Source of the DNA: Nitrososphaeria archaeon
GTDB taxonomy: Archaea > Thermoproteota > Nitrososphaeria > Nitrososphaerales > Nitrososphaeraceae
Assembly: GCA_021324715.1 (NCBI GenBank)
Contig: JAJPIN010000157.1
Coordinates: 1-42,849 of the forward strand
Length of the DNA stretch: 42,849 nt
Direction: 5' to 3'
Shown here: piece after piece, positions 7,894 to 16,168 of the stretch
Numbering within the stretch: position 1 is the first letter of the stretch
Layout of the letters: each line of letters begins with the position of its first letter
Notes under the pieces: generated by a model
The model's input: only the letters and a program-made list of their open reading frames with translations
Database searches by the model: none
Told to the model about the DNA's origin: nothing
Position numbers and translations under genes: made by a program

Positions 7894-8550
7894 GTGGACG
7901 ACTCGACCAAAAATCCCCCTTCAGATGATCTCAAACAAGTATGGCGACAAGAAACCAAACGTAAGCGCCGTGCTGATAAGGTTGCTAAAGAAAAAGAAGT
8001 AGCCTCTGTCTATCAGGCTGATGCTAAAGAGATAGCAGAATCACAGAGTGATTGGGATAAACTTAAGACCTTGGCCCAACTCAAATTTCCCCCACATCTC
8101 GCAGAGAAATTCAAACTAAGACCAGAACAAAGACTCGCTGCTATAGCTTTCTGTATTGGTTGGTCTATAGAAAAGATCTCCCTCGCCTCGGGAATCCACC
8201 GCAACACCATCTCTCGCTGGTTCAATAGTGAAGAGACTGTTCAAGAGTTTATGAAGGCGGTACAATACCATACAGGTAATAAAGACTCTAAAGAGATCAT
8301 CGATAATGAGCAATACACTTCTCTTCAGGTTCTTAAAGATCTTAGGGATGATCCTATGACTTCCGCCTCCACTCGTAAAGAAATAGCTATCTGGTTCTTT
8401 GAACAAAAGCATGGCAAGGCCAAAGAATCCAAAGAGATTAAAGGAATCAATCTTAAAGATCTTACCGAGCAAATGAAGCAAGCAAAGGTAGATGATGTGC
8501 TTGCCTTGCTTGATGATGAGCCATTAGAATCAGATTCCAAAAATGACTAA
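7894..8550 (+). CDS. terminase small subunit (GTG start)
   Basis: HTH AAIAFCIGWSIEKISLASGIHRNTISRWF; directly precedes TerL. Confidence 0.7.
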   Translation: MDDSTKNPPSDDLKQVWRQETKRKRRADKVAKEKEVASVYQADAKEIAESQSDWDKLKTLAQLKFPPHLAEKFKLRPEQRLAAIAFCIGWSIEKISLASGIHRNTISRWFNSEETVQEFMKAVQYHTGNKDSKEIIDNEQYTSLQVLKDLRDDPMTSASTRKEIAIWFFEQKHGKAKESKEIKGINLKDLTEQMKQAKVDDVLALLDDEPLESDSKND

Positions 8551-9235
8551 GTATACCAACTTCCAAAAGAAGCTTATTGCAATGCCCCTGGCTCAGCGGC
8601 TCATTGCTCTACAAGATCCCTACACATTCATTAAAGCCTGCATCTATACCAGAGATGAAGTTGATAAAGATAACCCAGTCAAACTTGCCCCCATGACGCC
8701 AGGACTACCGGGATATAAACCATATGTAGAAACCGCCATACGTGTACTTGAGGCTTGCCCCAGAACTATCTTTGATAAGTCTCGCCGCATGTGGATCTCA
8801 TATACAATCTTAGCATTCTATCTTCATAGATCTTTTACAAACACAGACCAGAGATACGGTATCGTTACAGAAAAGTTTGATAAGAGTGTCGAGCACTTAC
8901 GCAACATGAAGTTAATGTATGAGAACATTCCAGAAGAGATCTACCCTAAAGCTTGTAGGCCCACACTCAAATCACGAGAAGGACTCATTGAATTTGAAGA
9001 GATCGGTTCTCTAATCCATGCTATAGCATCAGGTCCAGACCAAGCAAGGCAGTTCGGGTTCTCAGGCCTGTTTTTTGATGAGTATGACTTCTGGGCAGAC
9101 CAAGAGAGCACCTATGCTGCTGCACTTCCTACACTAGGTAATACAGGTCTTCTCACGATAGCCACTACGCATCAAATGATTGCTACTGGCGAAGACTCTC
9201 ACTATAAGAAGCTTCTCGAGGATCGCCTTGACTAA
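8543..9235 (+). CDS. terminase large subunit, ATPase part (N-terminal ORF of split TerL)
   Basis: Walker-B-like GLFFDEYDFW, motif-III-like TIATTHQ; ends at domain boundary. Confidence 0.75.
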   Translation: MTKYTNFQKKLIAMPLAQRLIALQDPYTFIKACIYTRDEVDKDNPVKLAPMTPGLPGYKPYVETAIRVLEACPRTIFDKSRRMWISYTILAFYLHRSFTNTDQRYGIVTEKFDKSVEHLRNMKLMYENIPEEIYPKACRPTLKSREGLIEFEEIGSLIHAIASGPDQARQFGFSGLFFDEYDFWADQESTYAAALPTLGNTGLLTIATTHQMIATGEDSHYKKLLEDRLD

Positions 9236-10118
9236 GAAAGTCCCAGGTGTGTCTGAGTTATCTCGGTTCCTTCCAGATGATCCTATGGGAGTATCAATTC
9301 ACAAGAATCCTAAGAATGGCTTCGTCGTAGTTGGTTTAGATTACTTTGCTGATCCAGAACGTAGAGATCCTAAGTGGATTCAAGAACAGCGCCAGACACT
9401 TGGTATCAAACGTTGTGCTGTAGAAGTAGAGCGCTCTTGGGAGACCTTTGCAGGTAAAGGAATCTATGACAAAGCATTCTATAAGCACCTGCACATTACC
9501 CCCACACCAATCTCATATAACCCACTATTTCCCATCTTCCGTGGCTGGGATTTCGGTGGCAATCAGTCAGTCGCAATATGTCAAATCATAGATGGTAGAC
9601 TCAACGTCTTAGATGAAATGCCAAACAAAGGACTTAACACCAGAGCCTTTGCCCCAGAAGTAATCTCATATTGCAATTCACGATATGGTAGTGACGTACA
9701 TTATTTAGACATCGTTGACCCCTCCGCTGCTTGGGAAGGTAAGACTGCTGAAGGCAAGGCCTGCACAGATGTGATGCGAGAGTACGACATGCTCCCCATA
9801 GCAGCACCCACAAATGATCCCCAGAAACGAATTGATGCAGTAATAGAACTCCTTATGCGCCTATGTCCAGATGGCAAACCCGCACTTCAGATAAGTCCTA
9901 ATTGCCAAATGCTTATTAGAGGATTTGAAGGAGGCTACCATTATCCAGAGAAAATCACTCAGGCTAAACGAATGGATCGCCCTGTAAAGAATCTATTCTC
10001 CCATATTCATGATGCTTTACAATATGTTGCCCTTCGCATGAAATCTCACAACACAGATCGATCAGAAGAAATAGATTATGAATCAGCCATCACCAGATAC
10101 AAGTTCTCAAATAATTAA
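9228..10118 (+). CDS. terminase large subunit, nuclease part (C-terminal ORF); possible TTG start at 9228 or frameshift product
   Basis: IFRGWDFGG RNase-H-like core, HDALQYV; SD-like GAGGA 5-6 nt before TTG 9228; frame +1 relative to upstream ORF. Confidence 0.7.
   Translation: MTKKVPGVSELSRFLPDDPMGVSIHKNPKNGFVVVGLDYFADPERRDPKWIQEQRQTLGIKRCAVEVERSWETFAGKGIYDKAFYKHLHITPTPISYNPLFPIFRGWDFGGNQSVAICQIIDGRLNVLDEMPNKGLNTRAFAPEVISYCNSRYGSDVHYLDIVDPSAAWEGKTAEGKACTDVMREYDMLPIAAPTNDPQKRIDAVIELLMRLCPDGKPALQISPNCQMLIRGFEGGYHYPEKITQAKRMDRPVKNLFSHIHDALQYVALRMKSHNTDRSEEIDYESAITRYKFSNN
9499..9507 (+). repeat. CCCCCACAC motif copy 6
   Basis: exact 9-mer. Confidence 0.9.
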
Positions 10119-10257
10119 GTTCCACAAAGTCTGTAAAAACTGTAGGATACAGCAACTTTCTCCACTAGAGAAGATCCAAGGTCTTTGTCGCAGCTGTAGA
10201 AAAGTTCTTACTGCTAAGCCAGCCCCCACACGCCCAAAGTATAGCTTCTGCAAGTAG
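10078..10257 (+). CDS. zinc-ribbon mini-protein (MNQPSPDTSSQIIKFHKVCKNCRIQQLSPLEKIQGLCRSCRKVLTAKPAPTRPKYSFCK)
   Basis: 59 aa ORF just below track cutoff; two CxxC. Confidence 0.55.
   Translation: MNQPSPDTSSQIIKFHKVCKNCRIQQLSPLEKIQGLCRSCRKVLTAKPAPTRPKYSFCK
10223..10231 (+). repeat. CCCCCACAC motif copy 7
   Basis: exact 9-mer, upstream of promoter. Confidence 0.9.
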
Positions 10258-10286
10258 TTGCCATATAATGCAATATATGGTATAAT
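10258..10286 (+). promoter_or_regulatory. promoter TTGCCA-17-TATAAT (extended TGGTATAAT), 8 nt before ATG 10295
   Basis: consensus boxes, 17-nt spacer. Confidence 0.7.
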
Positions 10287-10294
10287 CTTATATC

Positions 10295-10555
10295 ATGCCA
10301 ACAGACGTTAAAAAACGGTTGGCCGACGGTACAATCTCGTTAATACCGTTACTTCAAGTATCTAAAAGAGATGGAGGAACATATAGCAACGATTGTTTGT
10401 ACTGCCATCATTGCGGCCATTTCGTACCGCCTCGCACTTGCTTCACACAAAACGAAAAGTATTCGTGTCGCAAATGTGAGAACACTTCTGTTTTTATTAT
10501 TTGGGGCCCTTCGAAATCCGGCAGCTGGAACGCTGAGCTTGCTCCTATACACTAA
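10295..10555 (+). CDS. zinc-ribbon protein
   Basis: CLYCHHC...CFTQNEKYSCRKC; strong promoter immediately upstream. Confidence 0.6.
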   Translation: MPTDVKKRLADGTISLIPLLQVSKRDGGTYSNDCLYCHHCGHFVPPRTCFTQNEKYSCRKCENTSVFIIWGPSKSGSWNAELAPIH

Positions 10556-10557
10556 AG

Positions 10558-12477
10558 GTGACAATGACATCTGAATATGAATCTAAACTCGCTGATCAGC
10601 GACGCAAAGTAGCCGACTTCATTTTAAGCTGTGCAATCGAATCAAGACTAAATGAAAAAGTTCCCCGCCGACTACAAAACAAATTAAATTGGGACTACTT
10701 CCACGGAACAATTGACTGGTCACACAAGCGCGAATCAGATCCCAGAATCCACTTACATAAAATAGGCGTCTCCGCAGAGAGAACTAAAGCTAAATTCAAA
10801 GGTGCCCTAATGAAATGGGACCAATGGATCACAGTAGAACGCCACTATCTTCCCCCCAATCCGATCCTCCCCGACTTCGCTGCAAGAAATTTACTTATTA
10901 AACAACTTAAAAATGCCAAAGCTGAGACTGTAATCTCCGATGCTATCCTTCGTGGGCTTATGGAATCTAGAATCGCTATCAAAATTGGCAGCAAATATGT
11001 TACCAAACCCCGGTATACCAAGGATGGTGTGGGGGCTCTGGTAAGAGATGAAGAGAAAGTCTGGCAACTCAACCTTGATGCTATCCCTTTTGAAGGATTT
11101 CTTATCGATACTGAGAATACTAAAGACCCAATCTATCAAATTGAAGAGTGTAGAGTCGATTATAACCAAGTTTTAGAGCTTTCTTCTGAAGAACAGTCCG
11201 CAGATAAGCCATTTCGCCTAGAAGCGGTTAAATCTTTAGTGGCTTTCCCACAAAGAGAGCAAGAACAGGCTGAAAGAGCTGCTCGCGGCAACTATATTGA
11301 CATTCCAAGGCTTCGTCACCGTAAACAAATCCTAATTCAGAACTTTTACGGCACAATTCTCAATGAAGACGGTACTATTTTCGAATGGGAGACCGAATCA
11401 GGTGAAAAAATCCCTCTAAAGAACGTGTTTTGTGTCATGGCTAACGAATCAGAGCTTCTTATTGACCCAATGCAGAACAAAAGATGGTCAGCGAAGTCCC
11501 CATACATATCAGCAGACCCGCTACGCTCCCCAAGCAATGGTAGAAAAGCTCTTATGGACGCTGGTGTCTTAGTCAATCAAGCTCAAGATGAATTATTCTC
11601 ACTCGCATTAGCTGGTGCTCTTAAAGCAGCACACAATGTCACCTGGTATCGCAAAGATTGGATCGCGGATAAACGAGTCCTCTCTGGTGGTATCCGAGAT
11701 GGTGATCAAGTTGCTATCGATGCATCTTGCCCACCTAATGCCACACCCCTAGGCACAATTAAAACAGGTGAAGTCCCACAAGAAGTATTCACTATGCAGC
11801 AAGTCCTTGATCGAGTATTTGCAGAAAACGTCCTATCAAACCAGATCGACTTAAGTGGTAACTTACCCGGCAAGCAAGTCCGAGCTACTGAAGTCGTATC
11901 AGCATCTACCGCTATTGCAGATGTATTTGATTCAATGAGTGGTGACATTGAACATGATCTTATTGAGCCTCTTGCTGAAGAATGTCTTTATGAGATCGTT
12001 CAACACATTGATGAGATGGATGAAGAAGAAGTTAAATCTTGCTTTGAAGATCGTCAAGACCTAGCAGATCAATTCATGAAACTTTCTCCTAAGAAACGTT
12101 TTGAACAGGTCGCAGGTACTTTCAAATTTGGTGGCAAAGGTCTCCATGGTCTTATTGCAAATCAAGCCAAAGGCCAAATGATGGTAAATTTACTGTCAAC
12201 GATTATGAGCAATCCTCTTACCCAACAAGCAGTCGAATCATCAATCTCACCAGTCAAAATCATTAATGAGATCGCTAAAGGCATGGGTATGGATATCGAA
12301 GAGCTTAAACCATCTCCACAAGAGTCTCAGATGATTCAACAGAAACAACTTATTAGAGAACAGGCATTAGCCCAACAAGCAGGTGGTCAACAACCACAAC
12401 CAGGAAATGCTTCACAAGGATCGCAGCCATCCCCAGAACAACCCGCTGGTAATGGCGCACCCGGACAAGGAATGTAA
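10558..12477 (+). CDS. portal protein
   Basis: 639 aa directly after TerL; Q-rich C-terminus; podovirus-type portal features. Confidence 0.8.
   Translation: MTMTSEYESKLADQRRKVADFILSCAIESRLNEKVPRRLQNKLNWDYFHGTIDWSHKRESDPRIHLHKIGVSAERTKAKFKGALMKWDQWITVERHYLPPNPILPDFAARNLLIKQLKNAKAETVISDAILRGLMESRIAIKIGSKYVTKPRYTKDGVGALVRDEEKVWQLNLDAIPFEGFLIDTENTKDPIYQIEECRVDYNQVLELSSEEQSADKPFRLEAVKSLVAFPQREQEQAERAARGNYIDIPRLRHRKQILIQNFYGTILNEDGTIFEWETESGEKIPLKNVFCVMANESELLIDPMQNKRWSAKSPYISADPLRSPSNGRKALMDAGVLVNQAQDELFSLALAGALKAAHNVTWYRKDWIADKRVLSGGIRDGDQVAIDASCPPNATPLGTIKTGEVPQEVFTMQQVLDRVFAENVLSNQIDLSGNLPGKQVRATEVVSASTAIADVFDSMSGDIEHDLIEPLAEECLYEIVQHIDEMDEEEVKSCFEDRQDLADQFMKLSPKKRFEQVAGTFKFGGKGLHGLIANQAKGQMMVNLLSTIMSNPLTQQAVESSISPVKIINEIAKGMGMDIEELKPSPQESQMIQQKQLIREQALAQQAGGQQPQPGNASQGSQPSPEQPAGNGAPGQGM
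11027..11035 (-). repeat. CCCCCACAC motif copy 8
   Basis: exact 9-mer. Confidence 0.9.
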
Positions 12478-12723
12478 ATGGCTGTGTTACGGGGGACAAC
12501 CAGAAGTCGTTTACCCTCATTTGTAAAAAGTATTATTACACCCATAATTGAGTTATTTCAAACATGGGGATTACTTTCTTTTACATATTCTTCTAAACCA
12601 GAACGCCAAGCAACAATTATAACCACAGGAACAATGCCCCTTTCTATTGCAATAAAAAGTGAACCAGAACAACCTAGACAAGATGTTTTTGTTTCTTTTA
12701 ATTGCACTTATTTTATTCGGTAA
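12478..12723 (+). CDS. hypothetical protein
   Basis: ORF track. Confidence 0.45.
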   Translation: MAVLRGTTRSRLPSFVKSIITPIIELFQTWGLLSFTYSSKPERQATIITTGTMPLSIAIKSEPEQPRQDVFVSFNCTYFIR

Positions 12724-12726
12724 TTT

Positions 12727-14028
12727 ATGTCATCAAGTTTTGTACGAATTCCAGATGATTCAGGATACAGCGGTCCCAGAATACGCACTTTTACAACCAC
12801 GGATGGTGGAAATACAGTTCATCAACATGCAATGGTTTTGGTGGATCAGAATGGTAACCCTATAACACCAACGAATCCTTCTGATACACAACCAATCACA
12901 GGAACTGTCTCAGTAGATAACTTTCCAGCAACTCAACCAGTAAGTGGTCCAATAACAGATACTCAACTAAGAGCCTCCCCTGTTCCCACTACTCTTTCAG
13001 GTCTTACAACTAAAGCATTAAACAATCAAATAGTAGCCACAGATGTAGGTCTTGTTTCACAAACAGTTATTCATGGTCTTACAACAGGTGGTGGCGGAGG
13101 TTATGTAGAGGTAAAAGTAACTCCTTCTGGTGCAGTTGTGGCAGATACCTCAGGATCAACACAACCCATAAGCGGATCAGTAAGTGTAAGCAATTTTCCA
13201 GCAACTCAGCCTATCAGTGGTAGTGTATCAATTTCTAACTTTCCAGGTACCCAACCAGTAAGTGCATCTTCTTTGCCATTGCCTAGTGGTGCAAGCACTG
13301 AAGCAACTCTCGCTTTAATCAAAGCAAAAACAGATAATTTAGATGTGGCATTAAGTACTCGAACTAAACCAGCAGATACTCAAAATATAACTGGGTCAGT
13401 ATCAGTAAGTAATTTTCCTGCTACACAAGTGGTTACAGGTATATTCTTTCAAGCGACACAACCAGTAAGTATTGCATCTCCGATTGTTTCTAAAACTACA
13501 GATGAACAAACACTTACTGGTGTGTATTACTATCATGCTGGTGCTCTGACAGTTCAGGCAGCAGCAGATGCAGCAACAGCAGGTCGTTTTTGGGTAATTA
13601 ATCCTATCGGATCTGGTGGAACTATTCGTATCAAATCTATTGAATTTGCCAGTCAATTAGGCTCTGCTTTAGCTGCTCCAACAAGTCCTAGAATAACAAT
13701 AGAACGAGTTAGTTTCACTGGAACATCTTCGGGTGCAACCTTGACTGCAGCTAAAAGGAAAACATCTGATGCTACACCTAAAAGCATTTTAACAACTGCC
13801 TCAACTGGATTGACGTTAACCGCAGGAAGTGTTATAATGTCTTTACTACCTATCGCCTCTGCCACAGCCGTTGGATATACTGCAAGTGCTGTTGAAAAAT
13901 GGAAACCAGATATAAATGATCGAATTGAACTAGTCCCAGGAGAAGGCATTGTTTGTAGACAAGCAGATACAGGAACTACTTCTGATACTAGAAGATTTAC
14001 TATTGATATAACTTTAGAGGAATTTTAA
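12727..14028 (+). CDS. virion structural/fiber-like protein with SVSNFPATQPxSG repeats
   Basis: repeated VDNFPATQPVSG / VSNFPATQPISG / ISNFPGTQPVS / VSNFPATQVVTG. Confidence 0.65.
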   Translation: MSSSFVRIPDDSGYSGPRIRTFTTTDGGNTVHQHAMVLVDQNGNPITPTNPSDTQPITGTVSVDNFPATQPVSGPITDTQLRASPVPTTLSGLTTKALNNQIVATDVGLVSQTVIHGLTTGGGGGYVEVKVTPSGAVVADTSGSTQPISGSVSVSNFPATQPISGSVSISNFPGTQPVSASSLPLPSGASTEATLALIKAKTDNLDVALSTRTKPADTQNITGSVSVSNFPATQVVTGIFFQATQPVSIASPIVSKTTDEQTLTGVYYYHAGALTVQAAADAATAGRFWVINPIGSGGTIRIKSIEFASQLGSALAAPTSPRITIERVSFTGTSSGATLTAAKRKTSDATPKSILTTASTGLTLTAGSVIMSLLPIASATAVGYTASAVEKWKPDINDRIELVPGEGIVCRQADTGTTSDTRRFTIDITLEEF

Positions 14029-14213
14029 TGTTTAAAAGTATAACAGCAAAACAACCAAAATCAAAGTCTATTAAAAGAAATCCCGTTAGGCATGTTGGTA
14101 AAAAGAAAAGTCCTAAAAAATCAGATGATCTTGGTTTTATGGATTCATTAGGTGGTATCGGTGGCGGAATGCGCGGAACTGGTGAGCCTGGTGATTCAGA
14201 AAGTTCAGATTAA
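14028..14213 (+). CDS. small basic phage protein, tandem paralog 1
   Basis: NPVRHVGKKKSPKKSDDLGFMDSL. Confidence 0.55.
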   Translation: MFKSITAKQPKSKSIKRNPVRHVGKKKSPKKSDDLGFMDSLGGIGGGMRGTGEPGDSESSD

Positions 14214-14214
14214 T

Positions 14215-14400
14215 ATGAAAAAACCCCTATTTAAAAAGCCAGAATTTAAAGCACCCCAAAGAAACAAAGTAAGACATATTGGTCGTAAGAAATCTCTTGT
14301 GGCCAAAGATGTAGGTGATTTGAGTTGGCTTGATTCACTAAGTAAAGGTGCTGGCGGCAATATGTCTCCTGGCCCATCAGATAATGAAGGAGGCAACTAA
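14215..14400 (+). CDS. small basic phage protein, tandem paralog 2 (start re-assigned)
   Basis: NKVRHIGRKKSLVAKDVGDLSWLDSL. Confidence 0.55.
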   Translation: MKKPLFKKPEFKAPQRNKVRHIGRKKSLVAKDVGDLSWLDSLSKGAGGNMSPGPSDNEGGN

Positions 14401-14582
14401 TGCCACTAAAATCAGGACAAGGTAAAAAAGTACGTCAAGAAAACATTGCAGAAATTCTTGATAGTTACAAAAATAAAGGTAGCATTGGTACATCCAAACC
14501 TGCTTCTAAAAAAGCTGCAATCAGACAAGCAGTCGCAATTTCATATGCTAAACAGAGAGAAGGCAAACGTGGCCGGAAATAA
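14400..14582 (+). CDS. small basic phage protein (DUF6496-like pattern)
   Basis: MPLKSGQGKKVRQENIAEIL...KKAAIRQAVAISYAKQREGK. Confidence 0.5.
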   Translation: MPLKSGQGKKVRQENIAEILDSYKNKGSIGTSKPASKKAAIRQAVAISYAKQREGKRGRK

Positions 14583-14796
14583 CTTATTTCAATCAGATGA
14601 TCTACATGGTGGCTCGCAAGCTCCTGTAGAGCAAAAACAACAGTCTAGTGGTGGAGGAGTTGGTGGCGCATTAAAAGGTTTTGCTACAGCAATGGATAAA
14701 GTAGCTCATAATGATGCTCTACAGCAATCTGAAGAAGCTAAAGCAAATAATTCTCAACCACAATTTACTAATCCTAATAGTGCAGGGAGCATGTAA
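14569..14796 (+). CDS. hypothetical protein (GTG start, MAGNNLFQSDDLHGG...)
   Basis: overlap with preceding gene; frame of ORF 14446..14796. Confidence 0.45.
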   Translation: MAGNNLFQSDDLHGGSQAPVEQKQQSSGGGVGGALKGFATAMDKVAHNDALQQSEEAKANNSQPQFTNPNSAGSM

Positions 14797-15014
14797 TGGG
14801 AAAAAAACCAGCAGATGAAGTAATGTTTCAAAATGATAGTGATGAAAAGGAATTCGAAGTTCGTTCTGGTCAGGCTAGAAAAGTTCTTCCTGATTTCAAT
14901 ACCCCAGAGAATAAAGACGCCTATAATCAAAAAGTAAAAGCAGATACAGATGCCGCAGCAGCAAGAGGCGGCAAACTCTATCCTGATGCATTTGATAAAA
15001 CAAAGAAATATTAA
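14796..15014 (+). CDS. hypothetical protein
   Basis: ORF track; TAATG coupling. Confidence 0.5.
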   Translation: MGKKPADEVMFQNDSDEKEFEVRSGQARKVLPDFNTPENKDAYNQKVKADTDAAAARGGKLYPDAFDKTKKY

Positions 15015-15241
15015 TGGAATTTCTTAAACGTGAGTTTGAGGGGCTTCCAGACGCAGTGGTTCAATCCGTCTTGAAGCAACTCGAACGTGCTATTCGTGCT
15101 GCGGCTATCTCCATCCATGACGAGAGCCCCCACACGGATGCGCAGGCCCGACGAATTTGTGCCAGAATCGCTGCCACAATCGAATTTGCCCAAACGTTTA
15201 AGTCCGCTATTGAACCCGAAGATTCCCTCCCGAAAGAATAG
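15014..15241 (+). CDS. hypothetical protein
   Basis: ORF track; TAATG coupling. Confidence 0.5.
   Translation: MEFLKREFEGLPDAVVQSVLKQLERAIRAAAISIHDESPHTDAQARRICARIAATIEFAQTFKSAIEPEDSLPKE
15127..15135 (+). repeat. CCCCCACAC motif copy 9
   Basis: exact 9-mer. Confidence 0.9.
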
Positions 15242-15261
15242 ATCCGCTGGATTTGTCTTCC

Positions 15262-15270
15262 GTGTGGGGG
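15262..15270 (-). repeat. CCCCCACAC motif copy 10
   Basis: exact 9-mer, intergenic, upstream of promoter. Confidence 0.9.
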
Positions 15271-15288
15271 CAGGTGTTATTACTATAC

Positions 15289-15317
15289 TTGCCATATATG
15301 GTATTGTATGGTATAAT
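15289..15317 (+). promoter_or_regulatory. promoter TTGCCA-17-TATAAT (extended TGGTATAAT), 6 nt before ATG 15324
   Basis: consensus boxes, 17-nt spacer. Confidence 0.7.
15297..15311. promoter_or_regulatory. operator-like TATGG-N5-TATGG in promoter spacer
   Basis: read directly. Confidence 0.5.
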
Positions 15318-15323
15318 ACAAGT

Positions 15324-15425
15324 ATGAATGATTTGTCGTGTGTAGATCATTCATTTTTAGGTATGCTGTCGAGCATATTTAATACACGTAAGCCAACAAA
15401 CCCTACGACGGTAGATAGAATTTAG
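15324..15425 (+). CDS. 33 aa ORF MNDLSCVDHSFLGMLSSIFNTRKPTNPTTVDRI, first cistron of head operon
   Basis: ATG at predicted transcription start. Confidence 0.4.
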   Translation: MNDLSCVDHSFLGMLSSIFNTRKPTNPTTVDRI

Positions 15426-15432
15426 AGGCACT

Positions 15433-16134
15433 ATGAGCGAATCACAAACGGATGTTGCGGTCGTACCGCAGGATGCAAAAGAGTCAACACCCCAACCAGC
15501 TCCGGCTGCCAAGGTAGAGCCTATTTTGCTTAAGGTACATGGCAAAGAGTTTGATGTTTCAACGGAGCAAGGCAGGCTTCAACACCAGGCATGGGCTGAA
15601 GCAATGTCAAGCGTAGTCGGAAGACTCGGAGCTGAGGTGGGTACACTTCGGCAGTTCAAAGAAGAGCGAACTCCTTCGGGAGATGAAGCTCAGGTTATAG
15701 CGAAAGCCAAAGAAAAGGCTGCTCAAGGTGAGATTGATCTTGCTTTAGAACAGGTTTTTTCTTACTCGAAAGAGCAAACACTTAAACTAAAATCTGATTT
15801 TGAACGTGAACGTCATAACAATGCGCTGTGGGAAGAGTATTTCGCAGACAGGGCAGAACTGGTAAAACAGTTAGGCAAAGAAAAGATCAAACGTATCGCT
15901 GAGGCAACTCTCGATATCAAAAGTAAAGATAAAGATGCTTTTGCGGTAATGGATGACTTTTTTAAGCCTTTCTTAGTTGTTACTCAGACCCCGAAGAAAT
16001 CTGACGAAAAGCCCCCTTTAAGTCTCTCAGGGAAGGCACCTAATACTTCTTCTGCACCAGAAAAGAAAGCAGATAAAGAACAAGTTTCTATTGATGCTCT
16101 CTTAGATGGTCGATCTATTAACCGGATCAAATAA
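15433..16134 (+). CDS. scaffolding protein
   Basis: acidic/helical, immediately before capsid gene. Confidence 0.6.
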   Translation: MSESQTDVAVVPQDAKESTPQPAPAAKVEPILLKVHGKEFDVSTEQGRLQHQAWAEAMSSVVGRLGAEVGTLRQFKEERTPSGDEAQVIAKAKEKAAQGEIDLALEQVFSYSKEQTLKLKSDFERERHNNALWEEYFADRAELVKQLGKEKIKRIAEATLDIKSKDKDAFAVMDDFFKPFLVVTQTPKKSDEKPPLSLSGKAPNTSSAPEKKADKEQVSIDALLDGRSINRIK

Positions 16135-16168
16135 CTCTTTCGTCATTAAGACGAATTAGGAGTACATT

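Noticed and set aside
8332-8473. Repeated CTTAAAGATCTTA in small terminase gene
   Set aside because: Only two nearby copies encoding similar LKDL peptides; explained by coding.
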